In this document: positions 1 through 11,185 of the stretch, piece by piece | How positions within the stretch are numbered: the first letter of the stretch is position 1 | Layout of the letters: every line of letters starts with the position of its first letter | Assembly: GCA_963556255.1 (NCBI GenBank) | Contig: OY744605.1 | Span: forward strand, 808,352-872,351 | Reading direction: 5' to 3' | DNA: 64,000 bases | Origin: Allolobophora icterica | Taxonomy: Eukaryota; Annelida; Clitellata; Crassiclitellata; Lumbricidae | The notes under the pieces: model-generated | Databases searched by the model: none | What the model saw: the letters and a program-made list of their open reading frames with translations, nothing else | Told to the model about the DNA's origin: nothing | Translations under genes and position numbers: made by a program

Positions 1-51
1 AACCAACGTCGTAATATGACGGGATAATACACTAGTTTATATATAGTTCTC

Positions 52-318
52 AATAGTGTAGTGATTAGCGTGGTGGACCGCCAATCGAGAGGTTGAGGTT
101 TCAAATCCCCGTCAGGGCAGACACTTGGTTCAAGATTTCTGTTGAACCTGTGCCCCTAGCCAACTCGGCTATAATGAGTACACTGATCGCACACGGTCAG
201 TGGGAAAATGAGACGGTGAGGGAGAGGATTGGTTGAGGCTAAAAAAATGAAGTCGCCAACAGTTCATAGCTATGGTTGCCTCAGGGCTAGCTTAAAGGAC
301 TGCTCTTCTTATATGGGT
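52..318 (+). repeat. tRNA-derived SINE
   Basis: The head resembles a tRNA: an A-box-like stretch (GTAGTGATTAGCGTGG) is followed about 40 bases later by a B-box-like GTTTCAAATCC. The body and tail match, base for base over long runs, the minus-strand element at 29597-29999 (for example GGGCTAGCTTAAAGGACTGC). This copy lacks the last ~80 bases seen in the other. It is a retroposed element, not a working tRNA gene, because the anticodon arm is not conserved. Confidence 0.7.
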
Positions 319-379
319 AAAATAATCATTTGGATTTAATTTTTTGACATATGTATGTGTAAACATGTATATATATATA

Positions 380-1166
380 CACTGTGTCCCGATGAAAAGT
401 GGACCCCAGGAAAAAGTGTCATAACTCGGTCAAAAGTTTTAGTAATTGCCTGAAATTTTAAACACAACAACAGTAGCCACATTACCACCAAATCGTAACG
501 CCGTTTGGAAATGTTAGTGAGTTTGTGAAGTTTATGAACGTTTGAGATGCAGTAGTGAAAAGTGGAAATTTCCAACATACAAGAGCCATAAGGAAGTGAA
601 GTTCAGCTACAGCTGGTGTTCAAAATGTCCTCCTTGTTCACGGACACACGACCATAGACGTGGAGGCCACTGTTTGAAGGCCCGGTCGATGATCACGTGG
701 TCAAACAGCTGCCACTCTTCAATCAGGTGATCGACGTCACGAATCGGGAACGATAAACGCGCTCCTTCAGTACACTCCAGATTTGATAGTCAACTGGATT
801 GAGGTCTGGACTGTTGGGCGACCTCAGCTGCGGTGATATGAAGTCGGGTGTCTCCCGGGACAGCACAGCAATGGACTCACGTGCTCGATGCGCAGGGGCA
901 CTGTCTTGTTGAATGTGAAGTAGCCGACCGATGAAAAGTAGACCCTAAACGTTTGTCAAAAATTTGTATGTTGGAAATTTCCCCTTTTCAGTACTGCATC
1001 TCAAACGTTCATAAACTAGACAAACTCACCAACATTTCCAAACGGCGTTAGGATTTGGTGGTAATATGGCTAATGTTGTTGTTTTTAAAATTTCAGGCAA
1101 ATGCTAAATGCTTTGACCGAGTTATGACACTTTTTCTTGGGGTCTACTTTTCATCGGGACACAGTG
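380..1166 (-). mobile_element. maT-like mariner element, internally deleted (copy 1)
   Basis: The ends are inverted repeats of about 200 bp that begin CACTGTGTCCCGATGAAAAG, flanked by TA on both sides, the Tc1/mariner target. Two more copies lie at 25506-26286 and 50364-51127. This copy is the most informative because it keeps a block of transposase sequence on the minus strand (563-925). The middle of the transposase and its N-terminus are missing, so the copy is non-autonomous. Confidence 0.88.
563..925 (-). pseudogene. Mariner transposase C-terminal fragment
   Basis: Read on the minus strand, the sequence gives the second catalytic aspartate motif QQDSAPAH, then SPDLNPVDYQIW with the third catalytic aspartate, then a C-terminal tail ending HFEHQL. 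I count about 37 residues between the two aspartates, which suggests the DD37D (maT) branch rather than DD34D mariner. The frame breaks by single-base indels near 740 and has no start, so it is dead. It is the template from which the arms of the two fold-back copies derive. Confidence 0.78.
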
Positions 1167-1239
1167 TATATATATATATATAAACATGTATATGGTTTTT
1201 TAATAAACATGTAATATATATGTATAGGAATATGTAAAT

Positions 1240-2880
1240 TCTTGACCTTTTTTCAGACAAATGGTCAGTTTCTTTTCATTGACAAATTCCTCCATCCAAA
1301 TTCTACACGTCCTATCATGGACTACTTTCTGTCAACTGCGTAACAAAACCGGTCTTGACAACATTCCTACTTGGTTTCTAAAGAGTGCTTTGATGTCCTG
1401 GGTCTGTAATACTGTAATACATGTCCTGTAACATATATTACACTGATTATCAATATGCACGAGGGATGCCTTCCATCTGCATTTGCTCAGTCATAGTTCA
1501 TCCTCTGCTTAAGAAACCTTCTCTTGTCTCTCAAATTACAGGCCAATCTCAACCTTGAATTTTACATTTAAAATCCTTGAACGCATGCAAACTCATCTAT
1601 CATCAAACTCATCTCCCGTTTTCAGACTGCATATCCTAAGTTTCACTCAACGAAATCCGCACTTCTTACTGTTCATAATGACATTGTATGTTCAGTGGAC
1701 AGGGTAAGGTAACAGCACTTGTTCTACATGACTTGTGTGTTACATTTACTACTTCTTCATCGTCTCAAGCACTGCTTTGGGATATCTGGTCCTGCACTAA
1801 ATTGGTTTATTACTTACCTTAGTCCATGCACTCAGTGTATTTAAATGGTAATTATTCATCTGGGACTTGGTTGGCATGTGGTGTTCCACAGGGTTTTGTG
1901 CTTGGTCCTCTTTTGTTTACATTTCATACCACTAGGCACAGTGCTGGAAAATGATTCGCTGGGCTATCATTTCTATGCTGGTGATACTAAAATCTACATT
2001 TTCATTTGACAGTCTGTCATGGTCCTTAACGTCTTGCAACTTCTTGGGTGGGGGCCTCTAAACTCTTTAACTGATCAAACAATGAACTTCTGTTACTGGG
2101 CACTCCACAGCAGCTTTAAAAATATGATCAGCTTTAGTCATTGAAACTGAGTGACTCAATTTGTTAAGCTGGCAGACGCTTCTTGTAACTTAGGCATTGT
2201 TTTCATTTCTACCATGTCTCTCACTGGTCGTGTAAACAGCATTTCTAAGTCATCATATATACGTTCATTCGTGACATGTCTGCGAGGATATCTCTGGTTG
2301 CCAGTTGCCTAGATCACTGTAACTCTCTTCTTACTAGTATCAATAGGTGAAACATGCCTAAGCTGCTGAGATTTAAGAACTCTTTGGCTAGAGCCATAAC
2401 TAATACATCCAAATTTGAACTTATAACCCATGTCCTGAAATCTTTGCATTGGCTTCCTGTTCAGCAAAGAATTGTTTTCAAATTGGGTCTCATGGTTTAC
2501 AAATTCTGGTCAGCAACAATACTTAGAACCAGTTCTTATTCTCCAGACTTGTCATTATTCAGCGAGGTCATTCTCTTTGTGGGGTCATACCAAAATGAAG
2601 AACTGTTTTTGGTGAATGAGTTTTTTGGTTGCTGGACCTATTTTTTTTAGAATTCTGCCCCTGTGTCTTTTTACTCTGTCCAGCCAGCCCCTTGTGTCAT
2701 TTCGTTCTCAACTTAAAACTTACGTCTTTCAAACTGCTTATCCATCATAGGCTGTATCTCTGTCTTATGGACTGATCTTCTGGATATTGACCTGATAATA
2801 TTAGGCTTGGTTTGATGTGCCATCGGTTGATGCCTTGTGCTTTAGACACCGGCACAGTAGAAGTTACTAATTACAATTAT
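1240..2880 (+). pseudogene. Decayed CR1/L2-type LINE
   Basis: Conceptual translation across frames recovers reverse transcriptase landmarks in order. They are a PISNLN-like motif near 1545, GVPQGFVLGPLLF near 1878-1918, an altered YADD box (YAGDTKIY) near 1974, a RLDHCNSLL-like segment near 2305, and LHWLPVQQRI near 2445. Frames shift many times and stops abound, so it is an old copy. The 3' end carries a tail (2740-2880) found again in reverse at 28205-28440, which marks the same family. The only longish frame (2354-2650) is part of this C-terminal region. Confidence 0.75.
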
Positions 2881-3719
2881 ATGTATATATTTAGTTATGT
2901 CTGATACATACATATATAATTATACGTGTGTAATGTAATTGAATTAATTAATAAACATCAGAAAAAGTTAAATTCATACTCTGCTGTGTATTCATTTCTT
3001 AATGAACTCCTCTTTTCTTCACCTATGAAAGCTGTTTCCTTGACATTATTCTTACAACTCTTCTGAAAAAGTGCTCTGTGCTCAATCATTATCAATAATT
3101 AACTTCTTTTTTTGGGGTGAAGCATCTGGTTTTTAATTTTGTGTTAACTTTTTGTTGCATTGTAGGAGCCGTAAAACATGAAGTTTGCCAGTAACGGACA
3201 ATGAAGTCTGACTTAAATGTGCTGCAGTCTTTACAAACTCTGATGATAGAGAAAGAGAAATCAACCTAGTATGACGACAGCATGATCGATTGCAGCTAGG
3301 ATATCACTGTAACTCTGAGGAACATGCCCCAGAATAAACTCTTATGTTGGACACAGGATTGCATTCAATCTTGTCTGTGTCATTTCTTGTCACGAGGCGG
3401 TTAGTCGGACTTCTTTTTGGTTGACGTTAATGACCTCCTCATCAACTTATGTTTTTGATAGCTGTAAAACTGTATTGATATGATATTACCCGATCAACAA
3501 TTCGATGGGCACTGTTAAGTTGGTGATCATTAATTGGAATGTCTTGGTTACTTATTTTATTGCTTTGGTATTTTAATTTGTGGGCATAGTGTGCATTAAG
3601 GGGTGTAATACTTCTCTGCATATTGTATTCTTATAACCTCAATTTTTATATTTTACAATTAAGAAATTGAGTGAGGAATTTGTGGGGTGCGTACTTGAGT
3701 ATATAAATTTATAAAACAT
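2881..3719. other. No gene recognised
   Basis: AT-rich sequence with short TA runs and no frame, tRNA or repeat that I recognise. A weak continuation of the LINE tail is possible at its start. Confidence 0.4.
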
Positions 3720-4480
3720 TAGGCTGGTCAAGAAGACATCAGAGCTATAGATCTCAACCTTATCAAATGTTTATGTGAACTGAAATGCGGTAAAGCTGCA
3801 GGTTTTGATGGCATGCCATAGAACCTGAACAACTGTTCTGTACTCACCCAATACAGTTAGGTCTTTGCTAACATTGCTATTTGCAGCAGAGTGCATTATG
3901 GATATGTACCAATGATTTTGGTTGAGGCGTAATAATTCCTCCTGTGAAAACTAAAGATGTGATCTATCTTGTAGCAGCTACTGTGATATAACAATTAGTG
4001 GAAATATTGCGAAGTTTGAGGTGTGTCTTTTTGAGCTGTATAGCTGTTATCTGTGTTCTTCTGGCCTTCAGTCTGGATTCGTGAAGAAAACTGGTTGCGA
4101 TAGAGCAATTTATACAGAACTTGAGGTCTACTGTTGACTAACTTAAAATGTTTGTTGTTGAAAGTAATGATGAAGAATATTCCACACAGATTTTTGATAA
4201 GTTTGATACACTGGTTTAGTAGATGGTTGCAGCTGTAGCATGGAATTGTGTATTTTCTAGAATATTCAAATTAGTTTGCAGTGTCAGACAAGGAGGGGTG
4301 TAATCCCTATCCTATTTGTTGTTTTTGTGGATTACACTGTTAATCTGATAGATCGAATGACTTCTATGTAGAAAATAATTGTTACTTGTGAATCAGAGTA
4401 TCCTATATGGATATGAAGTTCGGTATAACAAAATCTGTGGTGCTCAGGATAGTTGGTGCCCATAAATATTTGTGTATGCG
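3720..4480 (+). pseudogene. Decayed reverse transcriptase of a second LINE
   Basis: Fragments in different frames read LKCGKAAGFDGMP (the usual GKAxGxDG motif) near 3780-3820, a QSGFVKKTGCDRAI-like segment near 4070-4110, and VRQGG near 4285. They occur in the order expected for the RT palm and fingers of Jockey or RTE-type LINEs. There are many frameshifts and stops. It lies in the same orientation as the LINE upstream but has different motifs, so I treat it as a separate insertion. Confidence 0.6.
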
Positions 4481-4590
4481 TTTGCCATTAGTGTTTGAGT
4501 TTGCCATGTGTTGAAAAGCAAAATACTTAGCAATTATACTGTGACAGTTGATGTGCAAATGTCATTTTGACTGCAGGAGACAGTTTAAAC

Positions 4591-4712
4591 CATAGGCGTA
4601 GACTCTGGGAGGGCAGCCGGGGCACGTGCCCCCAAATAATTGACATGGACTGCAAAAAGTTTAGAATGAATAACGAAATGCCCCCAATATTTTGGACAAG
4701 TTTATGCCAGTG
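4591..4712 (+). mobile_element. hAT MITE, 'CATAGGCGTAGACTCTGG' family
   Basis: The left end is CATAGGCGTAGACTCTGG and the right end TTTATGCCAGTG. The flanking 8-mers GTTTAAAC (4583-4590) and GTGTAAAC (4713-4720) match at 7 of 8 positions, as expected for an aged hAT target duplication. The longer relative at 33460-34163 has a perfect duplication. Confidence 0.75.
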
Positions 4713-5072
4713 GTGTAAACTGAGCCTAAGTGAAATAATTTGAAAATTTACAAGTCTGATAATAATAGCTTTTTAAACAACACATGGATGAAATTGTTCT
4801 GTTGCATTTATTCAAAACACATTGTGAGCCAATACTTGTATTTACATGTATTTCATTTACCATCAGTAAGTATGCAAGGTTGACAAATGCATGGAACTGA
4901 ATATTTTGGAGGTTTTTGAAAGTAAATAACACAATGATTGATGGGTGCTTTCATATATGTTGGTTGTTTACTGCTTCAGGGTGACTTTGATGTTAGGCAG
5001 TATTGTCCAAGTTAATCTGGTGTCATGAGAAATGGTTCCAGACAAATGGTTCACGATCATCCAGCTTCTAGT

Positions 5073-5128
5073 TTGAGCTCTATTTTCATCGCTCATCCAG
5101 CTTTTAGTTTGATGAAAATAGAGCTCAA
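5073..5128. repeat. Perfect 18 bp hairpin
   Basis: TTGAGCTCTATTTTCATC (5073-5090) is repeated as its exact reverse complement at 5111-5128, with a 20 base spacer. A looser inverted pair around it (ACAAATGGTTC near 5042 and GAACCATTTGT near 5182) suggests a small fold-back transposon of about 5030-5215. The rest of 4713-5486 holds no gene that I can see. Confidence 0.55.
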
Positions 5129-5486
5129 ATGCTTTTTCGTAGTCCAATGTAAACAAAACACAACCTAGAAACTGGAATATTGTGAACCATTTGTTAATGA
5201 ACCATTTGTCGTGCAACCGTTAATCTACAGTACTAAACTACTAAATGAACTACAAGCATTATTTGTACAACGACAAAAAGAAACTTTGTGAAATCTATGA
5301 TATATTGAAAATTTTTAACATTAGTGACTTAAGGATAAATGTTTATGAAAGGCATTTGCTAATCAGGTAGTTGAGCTGCTTATTTTTTATATTTGATGTG
5401 TATATTTTTTCTGTTATTTCTCCTTTGTATAGAGGGTGTTATTTTGTGTTGCTCATATGTGGTGAAATAAATATCTGGGATCGACC

Positions 5487-6044
5487 ATGAATGCACAGGG
5501 TGGCTGCGAGCATGACATCAGGAACAGGATTAAGGTGGCTTGGCAGAAATGGAGAGAACTAACGGGAGTGTTGTGTGACGCCAAAATGCCAACTCAACTC
5601 AAGGGAAAGGTATACAAAACAATGGTAAGACCGGTGATGCTATATGGAGCAGAGGCCTGGGCGCTGACAAAAAGGGATGAAGGGTTACTGGAGAGAACAG
5701 AGATGAGAATGCTACGATGGATACTTGGGATCTCACTGAAGGACAGGAAAAGAAATGTGGACATCAGAAAGAAGCTCGGGGTGGCATGTATAACTGACAA
5801 AGTACGAGAGACCAGGCTGAGGTGGTATGGACATGTAATGAGAAAAGAGGATGATAGTTGTGTGAAAAGAATCATGAATGCAGAGGTATACGGACGCCGC
5901 AGCCGGGGACGACAGAGGAAGAGATGGGAAGACACGATACAACAAGACCTAAAACTCCTAAAACTGAAGAAAGAAGATGCTCAAGAAAGAAACAAGTGGA
6001 AGAGAAGGATCCGAGTGGCTGACCCCTCTCCAAAGAGGGATTAA
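5487..6044 (+). CDS. 5'-truncated LINE ORF2 C-terminus
   Basis: This open frame of about 185 residues matches the region after the reverse transcriptase core in many non-LTR retrotransposons. VYKTMVRPVMLYGAEAWALT is the end of the RT domain, and RLRWYGHVMR is the usual motif further on. A basic tail follows. The RT catalytic FADD box and everything upstream are absent, as is normal for truncated reverse-transcribed copies. The frame is intact, so the insertion looks young. The non-coding 3' end reaches about 6080, with a purine-rich GGAAAAGAAGAAG stretch. It has no role as a host gene, and its ATG is fortuitous. Confidence 0.8.
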   Translation: MNAQGGCEHDIRNRIKVAWQKWRELTGVLCDAKMPTQLKGKVYKTMVRPVMLYGAEAWALTKRDEGLLERTEMRMLRWILGISLKDRKRNVDIRKKLGVACITDKVRETRLRWYGHVMRKEDDSCVKRIMNAEVYGRRSRGRQRKRWEDTIQQDLKLLKLKKEDAQERNKWKRRIRVADPSPKRD

Positions 6045-6189
6045 TTCGAGCCTGAAGGAAAAGAAGAAGATATGTGGTGAAATAAAGTTTATTCAAAATG
6101 GAATCTACATAAGCATACTACATGGGTTTTACATGTTGTGCATATGTTGTAGATGTCCTGATTACTTACAGAAGATGCATGCATATTTT

Positions 6190-6410
6190 ATTTCGGATAT
6201 TTCTATAGCGCCTCTCGAAGTCAACTACTACTCAGAGGCACTCCCGACTACAGCATTTGACACTGTGCCGGAATTTTCACGCCGAAGCGCCACGAGCAAT
6301 TGTGAGTGAAGGACTTGCCCAAGGTCCGTACGCAGCGGCTAGAGTGGGATTCGAACCTGCAAACCTCCGGTCACAAGGCGCCGAACTTACCACTGAGCCA
6401 CCACGCCCCA
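6190..6410 (-). repeat. tRNA-derived SINE with L2-type tail (copy 1)
   Basis: On the minus strand it starts with a tRNA-like head with an A box (GTGGCTCAGTGGTAAG) and a B box (GGTTCGAATCCC). A central motif GGACCTTGGGCAAGTCCTTC follows, then a 3' tail that folds GCCTCTGAGTAG...GAGGCGCTATAG. The same tail closes L2-like LINE copies in this window, pointing to them as the retrotransposition partner. A near-identical copy lies at 8181-8420. Confidence 0.82.
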
Positions 6411-6608
6411 CATATGGATGCTATATAGACCACAGATGGTTTACTGTTTAGCATTCTGTTTGAAATGCAGATTGCTAAACCATTTGGTATCTGTATAGTA
6501 TACATGTGGTGTAGATAAGCTAGTTATATATAGGAACTATATATATTGCATATGGCATGCAGATTGGTACATCATCTGGTATCTATATAGCAAACATATG
6601 GTGTAAAC

Positions 6609-7953
6609 CAGTGGTTCCCAAGCTCTTTTGATGGAGGGCAAAGTCTTACTTTTAAAATATCATGGCGGGCCACAGAGATCTGAGGAGCCGTCCTCAGTTG
6701 CTTTCATTGTGGACGAATGCGTGCGCAATTTTGTCCAGTCCAAATTGTATTTTTCGACACAAGCTTTCAAAGTTGTAAATAAATCAGTTCCTTTTGTAGT
6801 GCCTTGAATAGTCTCCAAACTAAGCAGTTCTTCAATTATATCAAACGACTTACTAACAGCCCGGATGAATATGGATACTTGTGCAGAATCACAAATGTCG
6901 TTGGACTCATCCATTGCCAATGAGAAAAATGCACAGTTTTTGGCTTGAAAAACAACCTGTTCAATGACGTTTGCTCCAAGTTCTTCTATGCGTCTTGTTA
7001 TTGTATTATTTGACAGTGGAATTTCTTTGAATTTTGTTTCTATTTTCTTGTCACCAAGCATTTTGGCTGCAATTTCCAGAACCGGTTTAATAACTTCTTC
7101 GCCATCAGTGAAAGGTTTTTTTCTTTGCCAGGAGCAAAGCAACTTCGTAAGATGCAACAAGTGCGCTTTTATTTTGATCTTGTAATTTTAAAAACATTGA
7201 TTGCTGGCTGCTAACGCCAATCTCTTTTCTGGCAATGATTTCTGATCTGATATCAGAGCCCAATGGATATTTATTGGTCAAATCGGGATGTGTACTGTTG
7301 TAGTGTCTTTCCATGTTGTATTTTTTTAGAACAGACACACAAAATCCGCATACTAAACAGGTTGGTTTTCCACTACGTCCAAGAACAAACATATACCTAT
7401 CTTTCCAATCGTCATTAAATTCCCGACAAGAGAGGTTCGAGCTTTCCTCAAGTTTTCGTTTCATCCTGTCACTTAAATTTGAACTCATCCTTTTTAACCC
7501 AAACTTAAAATATTTTATTTAAAGTTTAAATTTAAAATATTAAAATGAAATTGTCAATAATCAAGAATGAAAACATGCACGTCTTTTTCAACGGAAGTGT
7601 AAATACGCTGCATAGAGCTTGACGAAAAGTGAACTAAGATCACACCATGCTAAGATTGAAACAAAATAATAGAACGGAAGTGTAAATACGCTGCATAGAG
7701 CTTGACGAAAAGTGAACTAAGATTGAAACAAAATAATAGAACGGAAGTGTAAATACGCTGCATAGAGCTTGACGAAAAGTGAACTAAGATTGAAACAAAA
7801 TAATAGAAAAAAGAACTTAACTTAACTTAAATCGAAAATCAAGAAAACAAGGTAATTTAATTTTTTTCAAAATTTGTGAGTGACTGTCGCGGGCCACATT
7901 CAAAGGATTGGCGGGCCACTTTTGGCCCGCGGGCCACGGTTTGGGAACCACTG
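6609..7953 (-). mobile_element. hAT transposon with BED-finger transposase remnant
   Basis: The ends CAGTGGTTCCCAAGCTC and TTTGGGAACCACTG are classic hAT inverted repeats. Perfect 8 bp target duplications GTGTAAAC flank it at 6601-6608 and 7954-7961, inside a satellite unit. It carries a transposase on the minus strand and, beyond its start codon, three tandem copies of a ~68 bp unit (7590-7806) containing ACGGAAGTGTAAATACGCTG. At 1345 bp it is internally deleted compared with a full hAT element. Confidence 0.93.
6660..7488 (-). pseudogene. hAT transposase (ZBED type), frameshifted and truncated
   Basis: The N-terminal piece (7488 down to about 7120) contains a BED-type zinc finger, CLVCGFCVSVLKKYNMERHY followed by the second histidine. 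A frameshift in a poly-T run near 7117-7125 separates it from the next piece (7160 down to 6660). That piece includes SLAMDESND with the first catalytic aspartate of the hAT RNase H-like fold. The later catalytic residues and the C-terminal dimerisation region are missing. Relatives are the ZBED5 and GTF2IRD2-like transposase-derived proteins. Both the frameshift and the truncation make this copy inactive. Confidence 0.85.
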
Positions 7954-8180
7954 GTGTAAACCACCTAGTTACATATAGAAACTTTATAGATTCTATATAG
8001 AATGGAGACTGGTAAAGCATCTGGTATCTGTATGGTATACACGTGGTGTAGACCACCTAGTTGCATATAGAAACCACATAGATTCTATATAGAATGGAGA
8101 TTGGTAAAGCATATGGTATCTATATGATATACATATGGCATAGATCAGCTAGTTACATATAGAAATAATATAGATTCTAT

Positions 8181-8420
8181 TTTTATTTTATTTATTTTTA
8201 TTCCGGATATTTCTATAGCGCCTCTCGAAGTCAACTACTACTCAGAGGCGCTCCCGACTACAGCATTTGATACTGTGCCGGAATTTTCACGCCGAAGCGC
8301 CACGAGCAATTGCGAGTGAAGGACTTGCCCAAGGTCCGTACGCAGCGGCTAGAGTGGGATTCGAACCTGCAACTCTCCGGTCACAAGGCGCCGAACTTAC
8401 CACTGAGCCACCACGCCCCA
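8181..8420 (-). repeat. tRNA-derived SINE with L2-type tail (copy 2)
   Basis: Nearly identical to 6190-6410, with the same A box, B box, central GGACCTTGGGCAAGTCC and hairpin tail. It ends in an A/T-rich ATTTTATTT tail on its 3' side (8181-8200). It sits inside a satellite unit: TAGATTCTAT precedes it and TATAGAATGC follows. Confidence 0.82.
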
Positions 8421-9358
8421 TATAGAATGCAGATTGATAAAGGATCTGGTATCTATGTGGTAAACATATGGCATAGATCAGCTAGTTACATATAGAAACA
8501 ATATAGATTCTATATAGTATGCAGATTAGTAAAGGATCTGGTATCTATATTGTATACATATGGCATAGATCAGCTAGTTACATATAGAAACAATATAGAT
8601 TCTATATAGTATGCAGATTGGTAAAGGATCTGGTATCTAGATGGTAAACATATGGCATAGATCACCTGGTGCCATATGCATGACATATGGATACCATTTG
8701 AAGCCCAGATGGCTTGGACATATGCATTCAATATGGGCTGTCGGGTGCACACCAGATGAATCTAGGGATCCCTGCCATATTGGATCGCATATGGCATACA
8801 TACGTTGTAGATCAGCTAGTTACCTATAGAAACAATATAGATTCTATATAGTATGCAGATTGGTAAAGGATCTGGTATCTATATTGTATACATATGGCAT
8901 AGACCAGCTAGCTACATATAGAAACAATATGGATTCTATATAGAATGCAGATTGGTAAAGGATCTTGTATCTATGTGGTAAACATATGGCATAGATCATC
9001 TTGTGCCATATGTATGACGTATGGATACCATTTGAAGGCCAGATGGCTTGGACATATGCATTCAATATGGGCTGTCGGGTGCAAACAAGATGAATCTAGG
9101 GATCCCTGCCATATTGGATTGCATATGGCATACATTAGTCCGTTGGCTTATGTCACAAAAAGAAAGGGAACAGAGATTTTGGGTAGAATCTTGGCAATGA
9201 TGTTTAAATTAATGATTTTTTAGTTCTGAAGCAGAAAAAATTTGTTGCCAATTTTTCTGTCATGGTTTAGGCCCCCTAGCGGACGTTTTAGCATGACGTC
9301 ATATCCGCACCTTAAAAACTGCCAATTAGTCAGTCAGCTTGGTGTAAAAATTGATAAC

Positions 9359-9413
9359 TTTCAGTGCAGCATTTCTGACGATTGCCGCAGCTTGGCAGAA
9401 ATGCTGCACTGAA
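9359..9413. repeat. Hairpin inside the long-TIR element
   Basis: TTCAGTGCAGCATTTCTG and its reverse complement CAGAAATGCTGCACTGAA are separated by about 19 bases. It lies just inside the left terminal repeat. Confidence 0.7.
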
Positions 9414-9493
9414 ATCTTGCGAGCCAAAGAGTTCAGATGGCACCTGTTTAAGCATCTGAAAATAACCAAGGAGTCGAAAGTCTTCCGCCAACT

Positions 9494-9853
9494 CCAGGTG
9501 CATGGATTGAACACATTCGTCGAGCTCATGTGCAAGCTCGTAGGCCTATATGGGCCCAGGACATCACCCAATATCCAATTGAACCTGATCCTCTGAAGCT
9601 CGGTTGGAAAGAAGAAGATGGGAATTTTATGCCTCTGCTGTCAATAGAGCCTCCAGCTTCTGATTGTGTCCTACAGCTTGTCAGATGTAACTGCGATGCC
9701 GCTAAAATCAGAGCAACAAAGTTCGCCAGTAGATGTTCATGCAAGCAGAACAATCTTGTCTGCACAGAACTGTGCAAGTGTGGAGGAGAAGAAGACGCTT
9801 GCATCAATATACAGTCGAGTATGAGTGACGATGATACTGATGATGAGGATTAA
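9494..9853 (+). CDS. C-terminal fragment of a CXC (tesmin/TSO1-like) cysteine-rich protein
   Basis: The frame runs through RRAHVQARRPIW, then LGWKEEDG, then a cysteine cluster LQLVRCNCDA...SRCSCKQNNLVCTELCKCGG, and ends with an acidic tail DDDTDDED. This order (a helical RAH-x-Q segment, a GW-x-x-D segment, then RC-x-C ... C-x-C ... C-x-x-C-x-C) recalls the C-terminus of uncharacterised, often multicopy proteins of cnidarians and deuterostomes. They end in a short CXC-like metal-binding motif. No start codon or upstream domain is attached, so this is a fragment caught inside a transposable element. It could be the last exon of the element's own gene or a captured host exon. Confidence 0.6.
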   Translation, partial: PGAWIEHIRRAHVQARRPIWAQDITQYPIEPDPLKLGWKEEDGNFMPLLSIEPPASDCVLQLVRCNCDAAKIRATKFASRCSCKQNNLVCTELCKCGGEEDACINIQSSMSDDDTDDED

Positions 9854-11185
9854 ACAATGGTTGAACTTTCATAGCATTGTTTTGCGAAATCGTTATCATT
9901 CACAACAGTCATAATTATAATTACAGATCATAATAGTTTGCCGTTGACGTACTAATGATTTTCTCACTGTTATCATAATACAATCATGGTTAAATTCTAC
10001 ACATATTTTGCACCGGATTGCCCCTTTCAGGTCACTTTAACTTCAAGATGGCTACCACAATTAGCTTTTCTCTTATAGGTAAGTGATTGCAATTAGTTCT
10101 ACTGAAATCCTTGCCAATAAATATGTATGTTTAGACACCAAGATTACGATTCTAAGTGAACTAGAAGCTGATATATTGAAAAATCTCTAGTTTCGGTCGG
10201 CCATCTTGGAAAATGGCTGCCACTGAGGCCAGAAGGCAAATCTGCAGTGGCCGTATTTAGCTACAGTTTTTCTTCATCGTATGTTGTTAAAATGTGCCAT
10301 ATTTCACGCTTCTATCAATTTATGAGCAACTAGTTCACAATTTGCACCGGACTGCCCTTTCATGCCACCTTAACTTCAAGATGGCTACCACAATTAGCTT
10401 TTGTCTTATAGGTATGTGATTGCAATTAGTTCTATTTAAATCCTTGCCCATAAATATGTATGTTTAGACACTAAGATTACGATTCTAAGTGAGCTAGAAG
10501 CTGAGATATTGAAAAATCTCTATTTTGGGTCGGCCATCTTGGAAAATGGCTGCCACTAAGGCCAGAAGGCAAATCTGCGGTGACCCTATATAGCTACAAT
10601 TTTTCTTCATCGTATGTTGTTAAAATGTGCCAAATTTCAAGCTTCCAACATCAAGTTATCAATTTTTACACCAAGCTGACTGACTAATTGGCAGTTTTTA
10701 AGGTGCGGATATGACGTCATGCTAAAACGTGCGCTAGGGGGCCTAAACCATGACAGAAAAATTGGCAACAAATTTTTTATGCTTCAGAACTAAAATATCA
10801 TTAATTTAAACATCATTGCCAAGATTCTACCCAAAAACTCTGTTCCCTTACATAAGCCAACGGACTACATACTTTGTAGATCAGCTAGTTACATATAGAA
10901 ACAATATGGATTCTATATAGAATGCAAATTGGTAAAGGATCTTGTATCTATATGGTAAACATATGGTATAGATAGCTAGTTACATATAGAAACAATATAG
11001 ATTCTATATAGAATGCAGATTGGTAAAGATCTGGTATCTATATGGTTTAGATGACCTGGTGCCATATAGATACCATATGCATACCATTTGAAGCCCAGAT
11101 GGCTTGGACATATGCATTCAATATGGGCTGTCGGGTGCAAACAAGATGAATCTAGAGATCCCTGACATATGGCATCCCATATGAA

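Larger units (their letters stand above)
9137..10866. mobile_element. Long-TIR element carrying a CXC-domain gene fragment
   Basis: The two ends are inverted copies of each other over about 215 bp, starting AGTCCGTTGGCTTATGT and ending in its complement, and sharing ATATCCGCACCTTAAAAACT further in. The flanks are the interrupted satellite. I could not define a clean target duplication. Inside lie a hairpin (9359-9413), a coding fragment (9494-9853) and two tandem ~330 bp copies (about 10010-10340 and 10345-10655), each with ACTTCAAGATGGCTACCACA. I cannot assign a transposon superfamily from the ends. Confidence 0.8.
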
